Source: Verrucomicrobia bacterium UBA3214
Lineage (GTDB): Bacteria; Verrucomicrobiota; Kiritimatiellia; RFP12; UBA1067
Assembly (NCBI GenBank): GCA_002363575.1
Contig: DEWI01000010.1
Span: 1 to 19,333, forward strand
DNA: 19,333 bases
Reading direction: 5' to 3'
Shown here: in pieces, positions 6,159 to 14,510 of the stretch
Position numbering within the stretch: position 1 is the first letter of the stretch
Layout of the letters: each line of letters begins with the position of its first letter
Notes under the pieces: generated by a model
Database searches by the model: none
Told to the model about the DNA's origin: nothing
What the model saw: the letters and a program-made list of their open reading frames with translations, nothing else
Made by a program: the position numbers and the translations under genes

Positions 6159-7361
6159 ATGCAGACCACAGTACCCAGAAGCCGGAAGGCGGAGAATGCG
6201 CGCGGCGCATTCACGCTCATCGAAATGCTGATCGTCGTCGTCATCCTGGCGACGTTGATGTCGATCACCTTCAAATTGATGTCGGTGGGCGACGATTCCT
6301 CGCGGCGCGTGACGACGGTGATGCGAATCCAGAAGCTGGAGAACTGCCTTTCCGGGTATCTCTCGGCGTTCGGCTCCTACCCGCCGGTCAAGCTCCACGG
6401 CTCGCAGGACATTTCCTACGCCGTCGGCGGCCACGGCATCCAGACGTACCAGAAGAAGGAAATCAGCTGGTCGAAGGACTCCAAATCGCAAAACGAAGCG
6501 TGGGAGCAGATACAAGCGGCGTGCAAAGCGCAACCGGTCGCGTGCAGATATCCCTTCCCGAACGACTGGGACGACGCGATCGTCGCGCTTTCCGAAGACA
6601 TAAAAAAGCTTGTGCAGGACGGCGAAGGGGAATTCGCATCGCTGACGGATGCGCGCAAGACCGTGCTCATGCAAGGTTTCGACAGTCTCGCCAACAACCC
6701 CGGACGCTTCGGCGGCCGCGACAAGACGGACTCGGACTGGCGCGACATCCAGATATTCCAATTCGGGCTGATGAGCTTCCTGCTGCCGCGCTACCTCTTC
6801 ATGATGACAGGGCCGGACCACTTTTTCAACGGCACCGGGGTGGCGCAGTGGACGGGCAGCAACACATTGCCTTGCGATCCTTTCATGGGCAACCAGTACA
6901 ACAGCTGGAAAACCGTCAAAGACGATTCCATGAAAGACACGGACACCGACGACTTCATCGCGATCGCCAACATTCCTTCGCAGACGGCGTGCGCGCGCTG
7001 GATGCCCAATCTCGCAGGCATGTGCGCCTGCAACCACGATTACAGCTTCTTCGGCACCTCCATAAGGACGGACACGGCGCTCAACGTCTCGCCGCAAATC
7101 GAAATCTTCTCGCCCGACGAAGAATCGTCCAACGGCACGTCGGGGCAGTACATCCTAGACGAAATCACGGTGGAAGACGGCTGGCGGCGCCCGATCTACT
7201 ACTACTCGCCGCCGCCCTACCAATCCTACACGATCTGGAGCGGCGGCCCGAACGCCAAAACGTTCCCGCCCTGGGTATCGCTCAAAGACATTTCCAACCA
7301 GACGGCGCTGGAAATCATCGCTTCATGGACGATAGACGATATCCTCCACATGAACAACTAG
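6159..7361 (+). CDS. Pseudopilin-like protein with large C-terminal domain (400 aa)
   Basis: A class III prepilin signal is present: a basic leader, then 'RGAFTLIEMLIVVVILATLM' at about 16-35, with Glu at the usual position after the Phe. Cleavage could follow the Gly or the Ala, since Gly is one residue early. The hydrophobic N-terminal helix continues into 'RIQKLENCLSGYLSAFGSYPP', as in GspG-like proteins. The remaining ~300 residues are unusually long for a pseudopilin and match no domain I recognise. They contain several Cys ('QTACARWMPNLAGMCACNHDY') and an aromatic stretch 'YYYSPPPYQSYTIWSGG'. I prefer ATG 6159, with AGGAG at 6145-6149, over the in-frame GTG at 6153, whose spacing is too tight. 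It is probably a tip or structural pseudopilin of the system headed by gspF. Confidence 0.85.
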   Translation: MQTTVPRSRKAENARGAFTLIEMLIVVVILATLMSITFKLMSVGDDSSRRVTTVMRIQKLENCLSGYLSAFGSYPPVKLHGSQDISYAVGGHGIQTYQKKEISWSKDSKSQNEAWEQIQAACKAQPVACRYPFPNDWDDAIVALSEDIKKLVQDGEGEFASLTDARKTVLMQGFDSLANNPGRFGGRDKTDSDWRDIQIFQFGLMSFLLPRYLFMMTGPDHFFNGTGVAQWTGSNTLPCDPFMGNQYNSWKTVKDDSMKDTDTDDFIAIANIPSQTACARWMPNLAGMCACNHDYSFFGTSIRTDTALNVSPQIEIFSPDEESSNGTSGQYILDEITVEDGWRRPIYYYSPPPYQSYTIWSGGPNAKTFPPWVSLKDISNQTALEIIASWTIDDILHMNN

Positions 7362-7401
7362 CCGCCTCCGCAACCTTCCATCCAACCAAGGATACACGGA
7401 C

Positions 7402-8016
7402 ATGAATTTCGCAAACGCCAAGCGCCGCGCCGCCGCCGGCTTCACGCTCATCGAAATGCTGATCGTCATCGGCATCATCACCGTGCTCGTCGCCGCGAGC
7501 ATCGTGAGCTATTCGCGCGTCACGGCGTCGGCGGAAAAGGCGCGCTGCTCGGAACTCGTCAAGAACGTGCACTCGGCGCTGGTGCTGCTCTACAACGACA
7601 ACAGCGGCGCGTGGCCGCGCGCGCTCATCAACGGCCAGGCGGCGGGGCGCCTCGACGAGCGCGCATGCGCCGCGCTCACGAAATACATGCCTCTCGACCT
7701 TACCGGGTACGATCGCTTCGGGATCGTTTCGCCGTGGGCGCAGCAGGCGATCAAGCAGCTCGGTTCGCGCGCGACGCTCACTTCGCGCGTCCCGACGGGC
7801 GGCACGGTGGAAGACCACATCCTGCGCTACGCCATCGACACCGAAGGCAACGGCGTGATACGCGACGCCGTCGTCGGCGGCTCGTCCGTCTCGCTGCGCG
7901 GCACGGCGATGGTATGGTGCTGCGGCAAGGACGGCATCCTGGAAGAATATGAAAAGGGCCTGAAGAAAGACGACGTCTATAGCTGGACGCGCGGCGAAAC
8001 GCAGAAGGTGCAGTAG
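7402..8016 (+). CDS. GspG-like pseudopilin (204 aa)
   Basis: The prepilin signal 'AAAGFTLIEMLIVIGIITVLVAASI' (about 11-35) has the canonical Gly at -1, Phe at +1 and Glu at +5, followed by the amphipathic helix 'SAEKARCSELVKNVHSALVLLYNDNSGAWP', typical of GspG and minor pseudopilins. The C-terminus 'VWCCGKDGILEEYEKGLKKDDVYSW' resembles the C-terminal 'S.GxDG...DDIxSW' seen in GspG-type proteins, where acidic residues bind calcium. The start is ATG 7402 with AAGGA at 7388-7392. It follows the previous gene by 40 bases. Confidence 0.87.
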   Translation: MNFANAKRRAAAGFTLIEMLIVIGIITVLVAASIVSYSRVTASAEKARCSELVKNVHSALVLLYNDNSGAWPRALINGQAAGRLDERACAALTKYMPLDLTGYDRFGIVSPWAQQAIKQLGSRATLTSRVPTGGTVEDHILRYAIDTEGNGVIRDAVVGGSSVSLRGTAMVWCCGKDGILEEYEKGLKKDDVYSWTRGETQKVQ

Positions 8017-8056
8017 CCGCCGCCCGCACAGCGCCAGGCACCGGGGAGACAGTGAA

Positions 8057-8671
8057 ATGACTTTCGCAAGAGCATGGGAGACGCGCCGCGCGGCGCGCGC
8101 GCGCGGCGGCTTCACCATCGTGGAGCTGCTGATGGTCGTGGGCATAATCGGCGTCCTGCTGGGAATAGCGACGACCGCGGCGCTCGGCTCGCTGAAGACG
8201 GCGCGCGCAGAGCGCGCGGAGGCGCTTTGCAAGATCGTGGAACAGGGCCTGGCGACATACTACGCGCAGAAAGACAAGTGGCCGGGTCCCGTCGGCGACA
8301 AAATCGCAAGCGGCACGATCGGCGCGCGCAGCAACAACGAAGGGCAGGAGAATTCCAGCGACAACGCGCGCTACATATTGACCGCCGCGGAGACGCACGA
8401 AACGATCCGGGAGATCGTGAAAGAGACCGCGAGCGGCAATCCTCTTCTCGACATATCCGGGCTTTTCGTATCGGAAGCGGACGGCTTGGCAGGCACGAAA
8501 AAGCACGGCCGCAGCCTGAGCGAAGCCGTGCACGGCACGAAGCGCAACCCGCAGCGCATGACGCTCGGCCAGATGAAGTTCGGGTATGCCGACCCTTCGA
8601 CGGGCTACTTCCGGCATTTCAAGATCGTTTACAGCATTCCCACGGACGAAATGAAGGTCAGCATGCAATGA
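8057..8671 (+). CDS. Pseudopilin-like protein (204 aa)
   Basis: The signal 'ARGGFTIVELLMVVGIIGVLLGIAT' has Gly at -1 and Glu at +5. The helix 'SLKTARAERAEALCKIVEQGLATYYAQKDKWPGP' follows, as in GspG/GspH-like members. The C-terminal ~120 residues have no motif I recognise. GGGGAG at 8043-8048 gives good spacing to ATG 8057. The last codons overlap the next gene: its ATG at 8668 shares bases with this TGA (ATGA), indicating translational coupling. Confidence 0.85.
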   Translation: MTFARAWETRRAARARGGFTIVELLMVVGIIGVLLGIATTAALGSLKTARAERAEALCKIVEQGLATYYAQKDKWPGPVGDKIASGTIGARSNNEGQENSSDNARYILTAAETHETIREIVKETASGNPLLDISGLFVSEADGLAGTKKHGRSLSEAVHGTKRNPQRMTLGQMKFGYADPSTGYFRHFKIVYSIPTDEMKVSMQ

Positions 8672-9579
8672 AACGCGCCTTTACACTTCTCGAGCTTCTC
8701 GTCGTGATCGGCATCATGGGGCTGCTGGGTTCCGCCTCTGTAGGCGGATATCGCGCGATGCAGCGCGGCATGGAAGAGCGCGGCGTGCTCCAGAACGTCC
8801 AGCACTTCCTCAACTCCGCGTACGAAAGGGCGCAAATCGACCGCCAGCCCGTCGCCGTGTACTTCTGGAACGAGACGCGCCGCGCCGAGAGCGACACCGA
8901 AACGCTGATCGTCGTAGGGCGGGCGGTCGCCGTGCGCCGCTCCGGACGCCTCACATACGCGAAAGGCAATCTGCTGGGCGATGAATTCGCCGATCTTCGC
9001 TTCAACCGCCTGCTGCTCGCCGACGGCTCGGAAGACACATCGTCCGGCAACGCCGGCAAAGGCGCCGGCGTCTTCCTCTACAAACTCAACGGCAACGAGA
9101 CCTCGCCGGAGCGCAGCATCATCGCTAAGAACACCGTCCGCATATCCGTCAAGGAGCCGCTGCCGTCCGTCGCAGTATTGAAAGAGGAAGAAGGGCTGGG
9201 CGTGGAGATGGTTCAAGAGCCGGAGACGTCGATTCTCCGCACGCTTGTCGATGAGACGGAGCCTTCGATAGAACTGTATGCGTACCGCGTGCTGAACGCG
9301 AACGGCACGACGTGGAATCTCGCAGACGCCTACGGCTTCGAATTCGCGGAGCTGGAACTTCCCCACAACTACATATTCGGCACGCAATACTCCACCACAA
9401 CGGGGAATCCCGTCGCAGGGGAAACGATGCTGCGCTTCAAAGTCGCCGTGAACAGCGGAGAAGGCGCGTCCGGAAGCTCCGGCCAAGGCGTGACCGTCAG
9501 CGCGCTGCGCCAGCGCGACGGCGCGATGTCGGCGCAAGCGATCGGCACGCCGTACGTGAATCTGAATCAAACGAATTGA
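8668..9579 (+). CDS. GspH-like pseudopilin, verrucomicrobial cassette type (303 aa)
   Basis: It starts 'MKRAFTLLELLVVIGIMGLLGSAS', a prepilin signal with Ala rather than Gly before the Phe and a very short basic leader. The rest is mainly beta-like ('RQPVAVYFWNETRR', 'TLIVVGRAVAVRRSGRLTY'), with long Ser/Gly-rich stretches near the end, as in GspH-type minor pseudopilins. It resembles proteins of the four-gene Verru_Chthon cassette, but that family assignment is from memory. The ATG overlaps the previous stop by the ATGA arrangement. The ORF could be extended far upstream in this frame, but that extension lies within the preceding gene and has no prepilin logic. Confidence 0.85.
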   Translation: MKRAFTLLELLVVIGIMGLLGSASVGGYRAMQRGMEERGVLQNVQHFLNSAYERAQIDRQPVAVYFWNETRRAESDTETLIVVGRAVAVRRSGRLTYAKGNLLGDEFADLRFNRLLLADGSEDTSSGNAGKGAGVFLYKLNGNETSPERSIIAKNTVRISVKEPLPSVAVLKEEEGLGVEMVQEPETSILRTLVDETEPSIELYAYRVLNANGTTWNLADAYGFEFAELELPHNYIFGTQYSTTTGNPVAGETMLRFKVAVNSGEGASGSSGQGVTVSALRQRDGAMSAQAIGTPYVNLNQTN

Positions 9580-9641
9580 CAACCGCCGCGCCGCAAGAAC
9601 GGCCGCGCCGCCGCGTCCAAGCCGAAAGAATCTCCACAGGA

Positions 9642-10172
9642 ATGAAAACGCGCCTGAGAAAAGCCTTTACGCTAATGGAAGTCAACCTCGCCATAATGAT
9701 CATGGCGGGCGGCATCCTTTCAATCGTCAGCCTGTACTCGCTGGGCTACCGCGAGAACAGGCAGAGCCGCGAAGACGTCTCGGGCGCGGCGTTCGCCGAC
9801 GCCGTCATTTCGCCGCTCGTGATGGCGGCAAGCTCGACGAATCTGAAGTGGAGCGTCTTCAAAAAGATCCAGAGCAATCCGCAAAACGGCTGGAAAGGCT
9901 ATCTGGACAGCAAAGGCCTCACGACCTCCGACCCCGAGTCCACCGCGCGCTCAGTCTATAGCGCATTCCTTTCCAAGGTGGGCGCGTCCGGAGCGCCTTC
10001 CTGGCCGAGCGGCTCGAAGAAGGGCGATTTGAAAGGCGGGCTCGTCATTCTGCACGATGAAGGCTCGGCCGTCATCCGCATCGGCTTCCGCGCCGCGAAG
10101 AACACCGGCGAGCTTCTCTCGCTGCCGCTCTACTACACGGAAGTCCGCTTCCAGGGCGTGCAGGACGAATGA
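9642..10172 (+). CDS. GspI-like pseudopilin (176 aa)
   Basis: The signal 'RKAFTLMEVNLAIMIMAGGILSIVSLYSLGYRENRQSREDV' has Ala at -1 and Glu at +5 followed by Val. The 'FTLxEVxLA' form and the later 'R.NR...E' pattern are typical of GspI/PilV-like members and of cassette protein B in Verrucomicrobia. The remainder is short and mostly beta-like, ending 'LPLYYTEVRFQGV'. The start is the only sensible ATG before the signal. No good Shine-Dalgarno is present (only AGGA directly abutting the ATG), so translation may depend on reading through from upstream. A 62-base GC-rich gap precedes it. Confidence 0.82.
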   Translation: MKTRLRKAFTLMEVNLAIMIMAGGILSIVSLYSLGYRENRQSREDVSGAAFADAVISPLVMAASSTNLKWSVFKKIQSNPQNGWKGYLDSKGLTTSDPESTARSVYSAFLSKVGASGAPSWPSGSKKGDLKGGLVILHDEGSAVIRIGFRAAKNTGELLSLPLYYTEVRFQGVQDE

Positions 10173-10310
10173 TCCGCCGGCGCCAAAGCACAACGGCCAT
10201 AGAGAAACGCAAGCCTGGAGAAAAGCGGAACAAACCCTTTGAAGAAACCGAATCGCACGGCAATCAACAACATCGTCGCCCGGAGAAAGGCGGTTCACAA
10301 TCCTCAATCC

Positions 10311-10802
10311 ATGTTTTTTATGAAGCGCGGCTTTACCATACTCGAACTGCTGGTGGCGAGCCTCCTGCTCGGAATGCTCATGACGATCCTGACGATGATC
10401 TTCAGCCAATCGTCCGTCGCGTGGCGCACCGGCACTGCGCTCGTCGCAAACCTCTCCGACGTGCGCGCGAACATCGCCGAAGTCCGCGACGAAGCGGACA
10501 ACGCCTACGTCTGGGACGGCGAGATGCACCGCATCATCGGCCTCTGGGACGAGAACGGCGATCTGCGCACGCGCGCCTGGGATGTCGGCGCCGAAGACAA
10601 GTTGGGAAACAAGGCCGCATACCTGGAGAACGCGCCCACCACAGACTCCTGGAATCTCTCGGATTTCCAGGCGCAAGTCGGCGGCGCCAAGACCGGAAAC
10701 AGTTTGAAGACATACATCATCAACGTCAAAAGCTGCGGACCCAACGGCAAGCCCGGCGACTACGACGACATTTGGAGTTTCCCCGATGATTTTCTCGATT
10801 GA
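10311..10802 (+). CDS. GspJ-like pseudopilin, start uncertain (163 aa from this ATG)
   Basis: The prepilin signal 'MKRGFTILELLVASLLLGMLMTILTMIF' has Gly at -1 and Glu at +5. 'LELLVASLLLGML' resembles GspJ, and the following 'SQSSVAWRTGTALVANLSDVRANIAEVRDEADNA' helix also fits. The protein is shorter than usual GspJ (about 190). Three starts are possible: TTG 10239, ATG 10311 and ATG 10320. None has a well-spaced Shine-Dalgarno. ATG 10311 or 10320 gives a normal short leader, while the TTG start would give a 33-residue basic leader. The gene's end overlaps the next gene by 17 bases. Confidence 0.8.
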   Translation: MFFMKRGFTILELLVASLLLGMLMTILTMIFSQSSVAWRTGTALVANLSDVRANIAEVRDEADNAYVWDGEMHRIIGLWDENGDLRTRAWDVGAEDKLGNKAAYLENAPTTDSWNLSDFQAQVGGAKTGNSLKTYIINVKSCGPNGKPGDYDDIWSFPDDFLD

Positions 10803-11271
10803 CAGATTGCGCAAGGGCTTCACGCTCCTCGAGCTGATGGTCGTGATCGGCATGATCGCGATAATCATCGGCGCGCTCTCCACGGGCGTGACGGCCGCGC
10901 AGGAGCGCGCGCGCGTCCAGAAGGCGACGGCGGAGGTGAAGAGCATTTCGCAGGCCATCCTCGCCTACGAAAACTACTGCGTCCTCAACAACAAGGATCT
11001 TCCCGAGCTTTCCGACGCGGACGCGGACGCCACGACGCTCGGCTTCCTGCTCGGCTACGGCGAGAGCGACGGCTCGGGAGGCAAGGTCCCCGCGCTGCTC
11101 ATGGCGGCCCTTCGCGCCGGCGACACGATACGCGACCCGTGGAACAGGCCGTACCTCGTGAAAATCAAATCCGGCAACGCCTCGATAAAACTCGGCGCGA
11201 TCTCGTCGAATCTTGAAACGGGATACTTCTTCCCCAACATCTACAGGCTTTCGAAGGAAGAAAGAAAATGA
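10786..11271 (+). CDS. GspG-like major pseudopilin (161 aa)
   Basis: The signal 'RKGFTLLELMVVIGMIAIIIGALSTGV' (Gly -1, Glu +5) leads into 'AQERARVQKATAEVKSISQAILAYENYC', the standard GspG helix. The motif 'TIRDPWNRPYLVKI' corresponds to the 'DPWGNPY' signature of the major pseudopilin, and the size is close to normal GspG. This is the best candidate for the main filament subunit in the operon. The start is ATG 10786 with GGAG at 10774-10777. The stop overlaps the next ATG (ATGA at 11268-11271). Confidence 0.9.
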   Translation: MIFSIDRLRKGFTLLELMVVIGMIAIIIGALSTGVTAAQERARVQKATAEVKSISQAILAYENYCVLNNKDLPELSDADADATTLGFLLGYGESDGSGGKVPALLMAALRAGDTIRDPWNRPYLVKIKSGNASIKLGAISSNLETGYFFPNIYRLSKEERK

Positions 11272-14200
11272 GCGAGTACAGCGAAAACCGCGGCGCGCGG
11301 CGCGGCAGCGCCCTGCTCATCGTCCTGGGCATGCTCGCGTTCATGATCATCTCCGGAGTCGCGTTCTCCAGCTTCATGCGATTCAACCGCATGCCGTCGA
11401 GCTTCCTGCGCCGCTCTTCCGCGTCGCGCCTGCTCGTCAAGGCGGGCCTCGCGAACGCCATCGACCAGATAGACCTCGCGATCGGCAACAACCCGCATCC
11501 CGGCATCGGCACGCTCGCTTCGACCTCGCCGCGGAAGACCGACGGCTCGTCGTCGGGCGGCCTCACGGTAAACCGCAACATCTGGATGAACCGCGTATTC
11601 TTCGGCACGAACAACTTCGCCGCCGTCGAAGAGACCGTTTCGCCGCTCACGCTGGAAGGCCTCGCGTACATTCCCCCGGCGCTCGTAAACGAAACGCGCT
11701 ATCTCTCCAGGTACGCGCCGAGCGCCTGCTGGAAGTCTCTCGGCTTCGACGCCGGGCGCTACGCATACGTCGCTCTCGATGTCTCGGACTTCTTCGACGT
11801 GAACAGGATGTTCGCAGGCCGCCGCCCGCGCTCGTCCGCCGCGAATTCCCGCATCACGCTCGCGCCGCTCTTCGAGACGCCCGTGTCGAAGCACACATCG
11901 TTTAACCAATCCGCCGCGAAGCAGTGGGACGACTGGCTGGACGAAGTCTGCCGCGAATACGACGCGCAATCCGGGACATTCGAGCACACCTCCGCGAAAC
12001 CGCCGTTCATTTCCGTCGCGGATTTCAATCTCGCGTTCGGCCAGAAGGGGGCGATAGGGCCGTTCATGCCGCTCTTCTACAACTTCATCATGAATTCGAA
12101 AGGGAACTTTATCGAGAACGACAGCTACGATACGCTCGATGAGATAAACCGCATGGCGTTCGTCACCGACGGCCTGTTCCCGCCGATTCCGCCGGCTCTC
12201 GCGAAAGACATCCCGGAAGACAAAATCATGGACTTGGCCGATCCGCTCGACCAGCCCTTCGACAAAGCCTTCCTCGAAATGGAAAAGCCCAGCCCGGACG
12301 ACGCCGTTGTCGGCAACAAACTCAACAGCGAGACGAAAACGGAATGGCTCAAGCGCCTCGGCGGCGTCGGCTGCGCCACGCTCTACGACTACCTGGATCC
12401 CGATCGCGTGCCGATTTCCCTCGCGCTGCCTACGACCGAACGCATCCCGATGATCTGCGGCGTGCAGTTCACGCAGAACGGAAACATGGCGCTCTGCGTC
12501 ATGAGAAACGAAGGGCCCGTCACGGAAGTCAAGAAAAACGACGACATGACGCGCGAAGTCGAAGCCACGGTCACGTACAATCTCGATCCCCGCAAACTCG
12601 TCGATAGCCTGCGCTCGAGCGTCGTGCGCGTGCTCAGCGTCTTCCCGTTCAGCAGAATAGACGACAACGACACCGGCTTCACGATCGACGGCAGGCTGAG
12701 CGCGTTCTTCTCGACTGCGCAGAACATGAGCCTGCGCACAAGCCCTAGCGACACCTTGCATCCGCAGAAGCAGTTCTCGCCCACGGAAGTGGCCGACAAC
12801 GGCGTCATCAATATCGAACTGAAAGAACAGAGCCTCCAGATTCCGCAAAGCATCGCCAAGCAGCAGGACGCCGTGATCGCCACGGACTTCCAGCTCAACG
12901 AAGCGACGAAGATAGGCCAGCAGCTCGGCGGCGCCAAAGTCCTGCTCTCCATCACCTACAAATGGACGCAGACGCTGGCGGGCGAAGGCCAGACGGGCGG
13001 CGTCAATGCGCAAGACTGGACGCCCAACCTCGCCGAAGTGCAAAAGGATCCTTCGCTCGCTTCGTCCGTCACGGCGTTCACGACCCTCCTGCCGTTCACG
13101 CAGCAGGGCGCGAACGATCCCGCCGCCAGCGCCCAGCGCCTCGCCACGACGATGTCCGGAGCGAACGGATACGGCAACAAGGCGTGCGATCTGTATTTGA
13201 ACTTCGCGCTCTGGCTGCGCATCAAAGACAAGAACGGCGATGTCGTGGATTTCGTGCCCGCCTGCCTGGACGACGACAACACGCAGAACGGCGTCTCGCA
13301 ATCCCGCAGGCAGCTGGCGCAAATGGCGGCCAACAACGGCTTCGTCTCCGGCAAGCCGTATCCGCTGATGCGTTTCGACACGGACGGACGCGGGCGCCTC
13401 GCCACCCTCGCGCTCTCAGTGCAGGAACTCGACAAGATGGCGGCGGACGGCACGGACGTGCCGGTGACCCTCTGGCCGCAGCAGCTGATCGTCGGCGATC
13501 CGCGGCACAACTACGCGCCGGAAAACTGGTTCTCGCCTTCGGGGAGCGCGGGAGGCGTCCTCGACGCAGAGCAATGGGTCGCCGCATGCCATTGCACGGA
13601 CGCCGACAACGACGGCGATATTTTCATGGCGACGAGCGACGCAGGATACTTGCAAAGCAAATACGAGCTTGCGATGCTGCCGCGCTTCGCGCTGCTCGAT
13701 CCGGAGGGTGCGGCCGCAGCTCTCAACGGCCAGCTCAAGGTCCCCGGCAATTTGGATTCGTTCCCGGAAAGCTTCGGCGGCACGGCGAACGGCGCGTACA
13801 TGTGGCAGACCTACGACCCCCTCGGAAGGGATGAATACAATTTCTCCATCACCAACCTCCCGTGGGTGGCCGGCATGGGCGGCTTCCATGTGAATCCGTT
13901 CTCGGACTCCCTCAACGTCCTTTCCACGGTATTCGCGAACACGCCGCTCGACTGGGCGCATTCCTCGACAAACATTATCACCGGGCAGAAGTACAACCCC
14001 GCCACGATAGACGCGGCGACCTTCAACAAAACGTACGCCTGGAACGCATACTCCAGCGAAGCCAATCTCGAGTGGGATGAAGTGCTGAAAATCGCCGGGC
14101 GCCTGCGCAGCTCGCTGCGCAGTGAACTGCGCAACAACCCTTCGAAAAACTGGGAGACCGTCTGGAACGATCTCGGATGGTACGCCGACAACTTCCTCAA

Positions 14201-14474
14201 TATCCCCACCCTGAAAGCCGAAGACGCGCTCATCTGGAACGCGGACAGGAAATTCTTCTACGGCTTCTGGAGGGAATGCCTCGCCGCCAGCCAGCAACTC
14301 TTCCTCATCTTCGTGCGCGCGGAACCAACTATGATGGGCGGAGACGGAGTAGGCCAGATTCCTCCGCAGCTCGGCGCGCGCGCCGTCGCGCTCGTCTGGC
14401 GCGATCCCACGCCCTCGAAGGATCCGAACGCGCCCCACCAGACGCGCATACTCTTCTACAGGCAGCTGGAGTAA
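11268..14474 (+). CDS. Giant GspK/PilX-like protein (1068 aa), resembling Verru_Chthon cassette protein A
   Basis: The N-terminus 'RRGSALLIVLGMLAFMIISGVAFSSFMR' (11-38) resembles GspK and PilX: a Gly-preceded hydrophobic helix without Glu at +5, as is normal for GspK. The remainder is extraordinarily long for a GspK (usually about 300-340). Landmarks include 'GNKACDLYLNFALWLRIKDKNGDVVDFVP', 'GDPRHNYAPENWF' (around residue 743), 'TDADNDGDIFMATSDAGYL' and a C-terminal 'RAVALVWRDPTPSK...TRILFYRQLE'. The DPR-x-N and C-terminal patterns are what I recall from verrucomicrobial cassette-A proteins, so that link is inference. It is probably exported, with one N-terminal membrane helix, and caps or decorates the pseudopilus. 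ATG 11268 has AAGGA at 11254-11258 and overlaps the upstream stop. Confidence 0.85.
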   Translation: MSEYSENRGARRGSALLIVLGMLAFMIISGVAFSSFMRFNRMPSSFLRRSSASRLLVKAGLANAIDQIDLAIGNNPHPGIGTLASTSPRKTDGSSSGGLTVNRNIWMNRVFFGTNNFAAVEETVSPLTLEGLAYIPPALVNETRYLSRYAPSACWKSLGFDAGRYAYVALDVSDFFDVNRMFAGRRPRSSAANSRITLAPLFETPVSKHTSFNQSAAKQWDDWLDEVCREYDAQSGTFEHTSAKPPFISVADFNLAFGQKGAIGPFMPLFYNFIMNSKGNFIENDSYDTLDEINRMAFVTDGLFPPIPPALAKDIPEDKIMDLADPLDQPFDKAFLEMEKPSPDDAVVGNKLNSETKTEWLKRLGGVGCATLYDYLDPDRVPISLALPTTERIPMICGVQFTQNGNMALCVMRNEGPVTEVKKNDDMTREVEATVTYNLDPRKLVDSLRSSVVRVLSVFPFSRIDDNDTGFTIDGRLSAFFSTAQNMSLRTSPSDTLHPQKQFSPTEVADNGVINIELKEQSLQIPQSIAKQQDAVIATDFQLNEATKIGQQLGGAKVLLSITYKWTQTLAGEGQTGGVNAQDWTPNLAEVQKDPSLASSVTAFTTLLPFTQQGANDPAASAQRLATTMSGANGYGNKACDLYLNFALWLRIKDKNGDVVDFVPACLDDDNTQNGVSQSRRQLAQMAANNGFVSGKPYPLMRFDTDGRGRLATLALSVQELDKMAADGTDVPVTLWPQQLIVGDPRHNYAPENWFSPSGSAGGVLDAEQWVAACHCTDADNDGDIFMATSDAGYLQSKYELAMLPRFALLDPEGAAAALNGQLKVPGNLDSFPESFGGTANGAYMWQTYDPLGRDEYNFSITNLPWVAGMGGFHVNPFSDSLNVLSTVFANTPLDWAHSSTNIITGQKYNPATIDAATFNKTYAWNAYSSEANLEWDEVLKIAGRLRSSLRSELRNNPSKNWETVWNDLGWYADNFLNIPTLKAEDALIWNADRKFFYGFWRECLAASQQLFLIFVRAEPTMMGGDGVGQIPPQLGARAVALVWRDPTPSKDPNAPHQTRILFYRQLE

Positions 14475-14510
14475 ACCGCACCGTTTCAAACACAGTCAGG
14501 ATCAGCGACC

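Noticed and set aside
11241..13322. Long minus-strand open frame (693 codons) opposite the giant pilin-like gene
   Set aside because: The plus-strand gene has a prepilin-type start, a ribosome site and operon context. The opposite frame is Arg/Val/Glu/Ala-rich shadow sequence.
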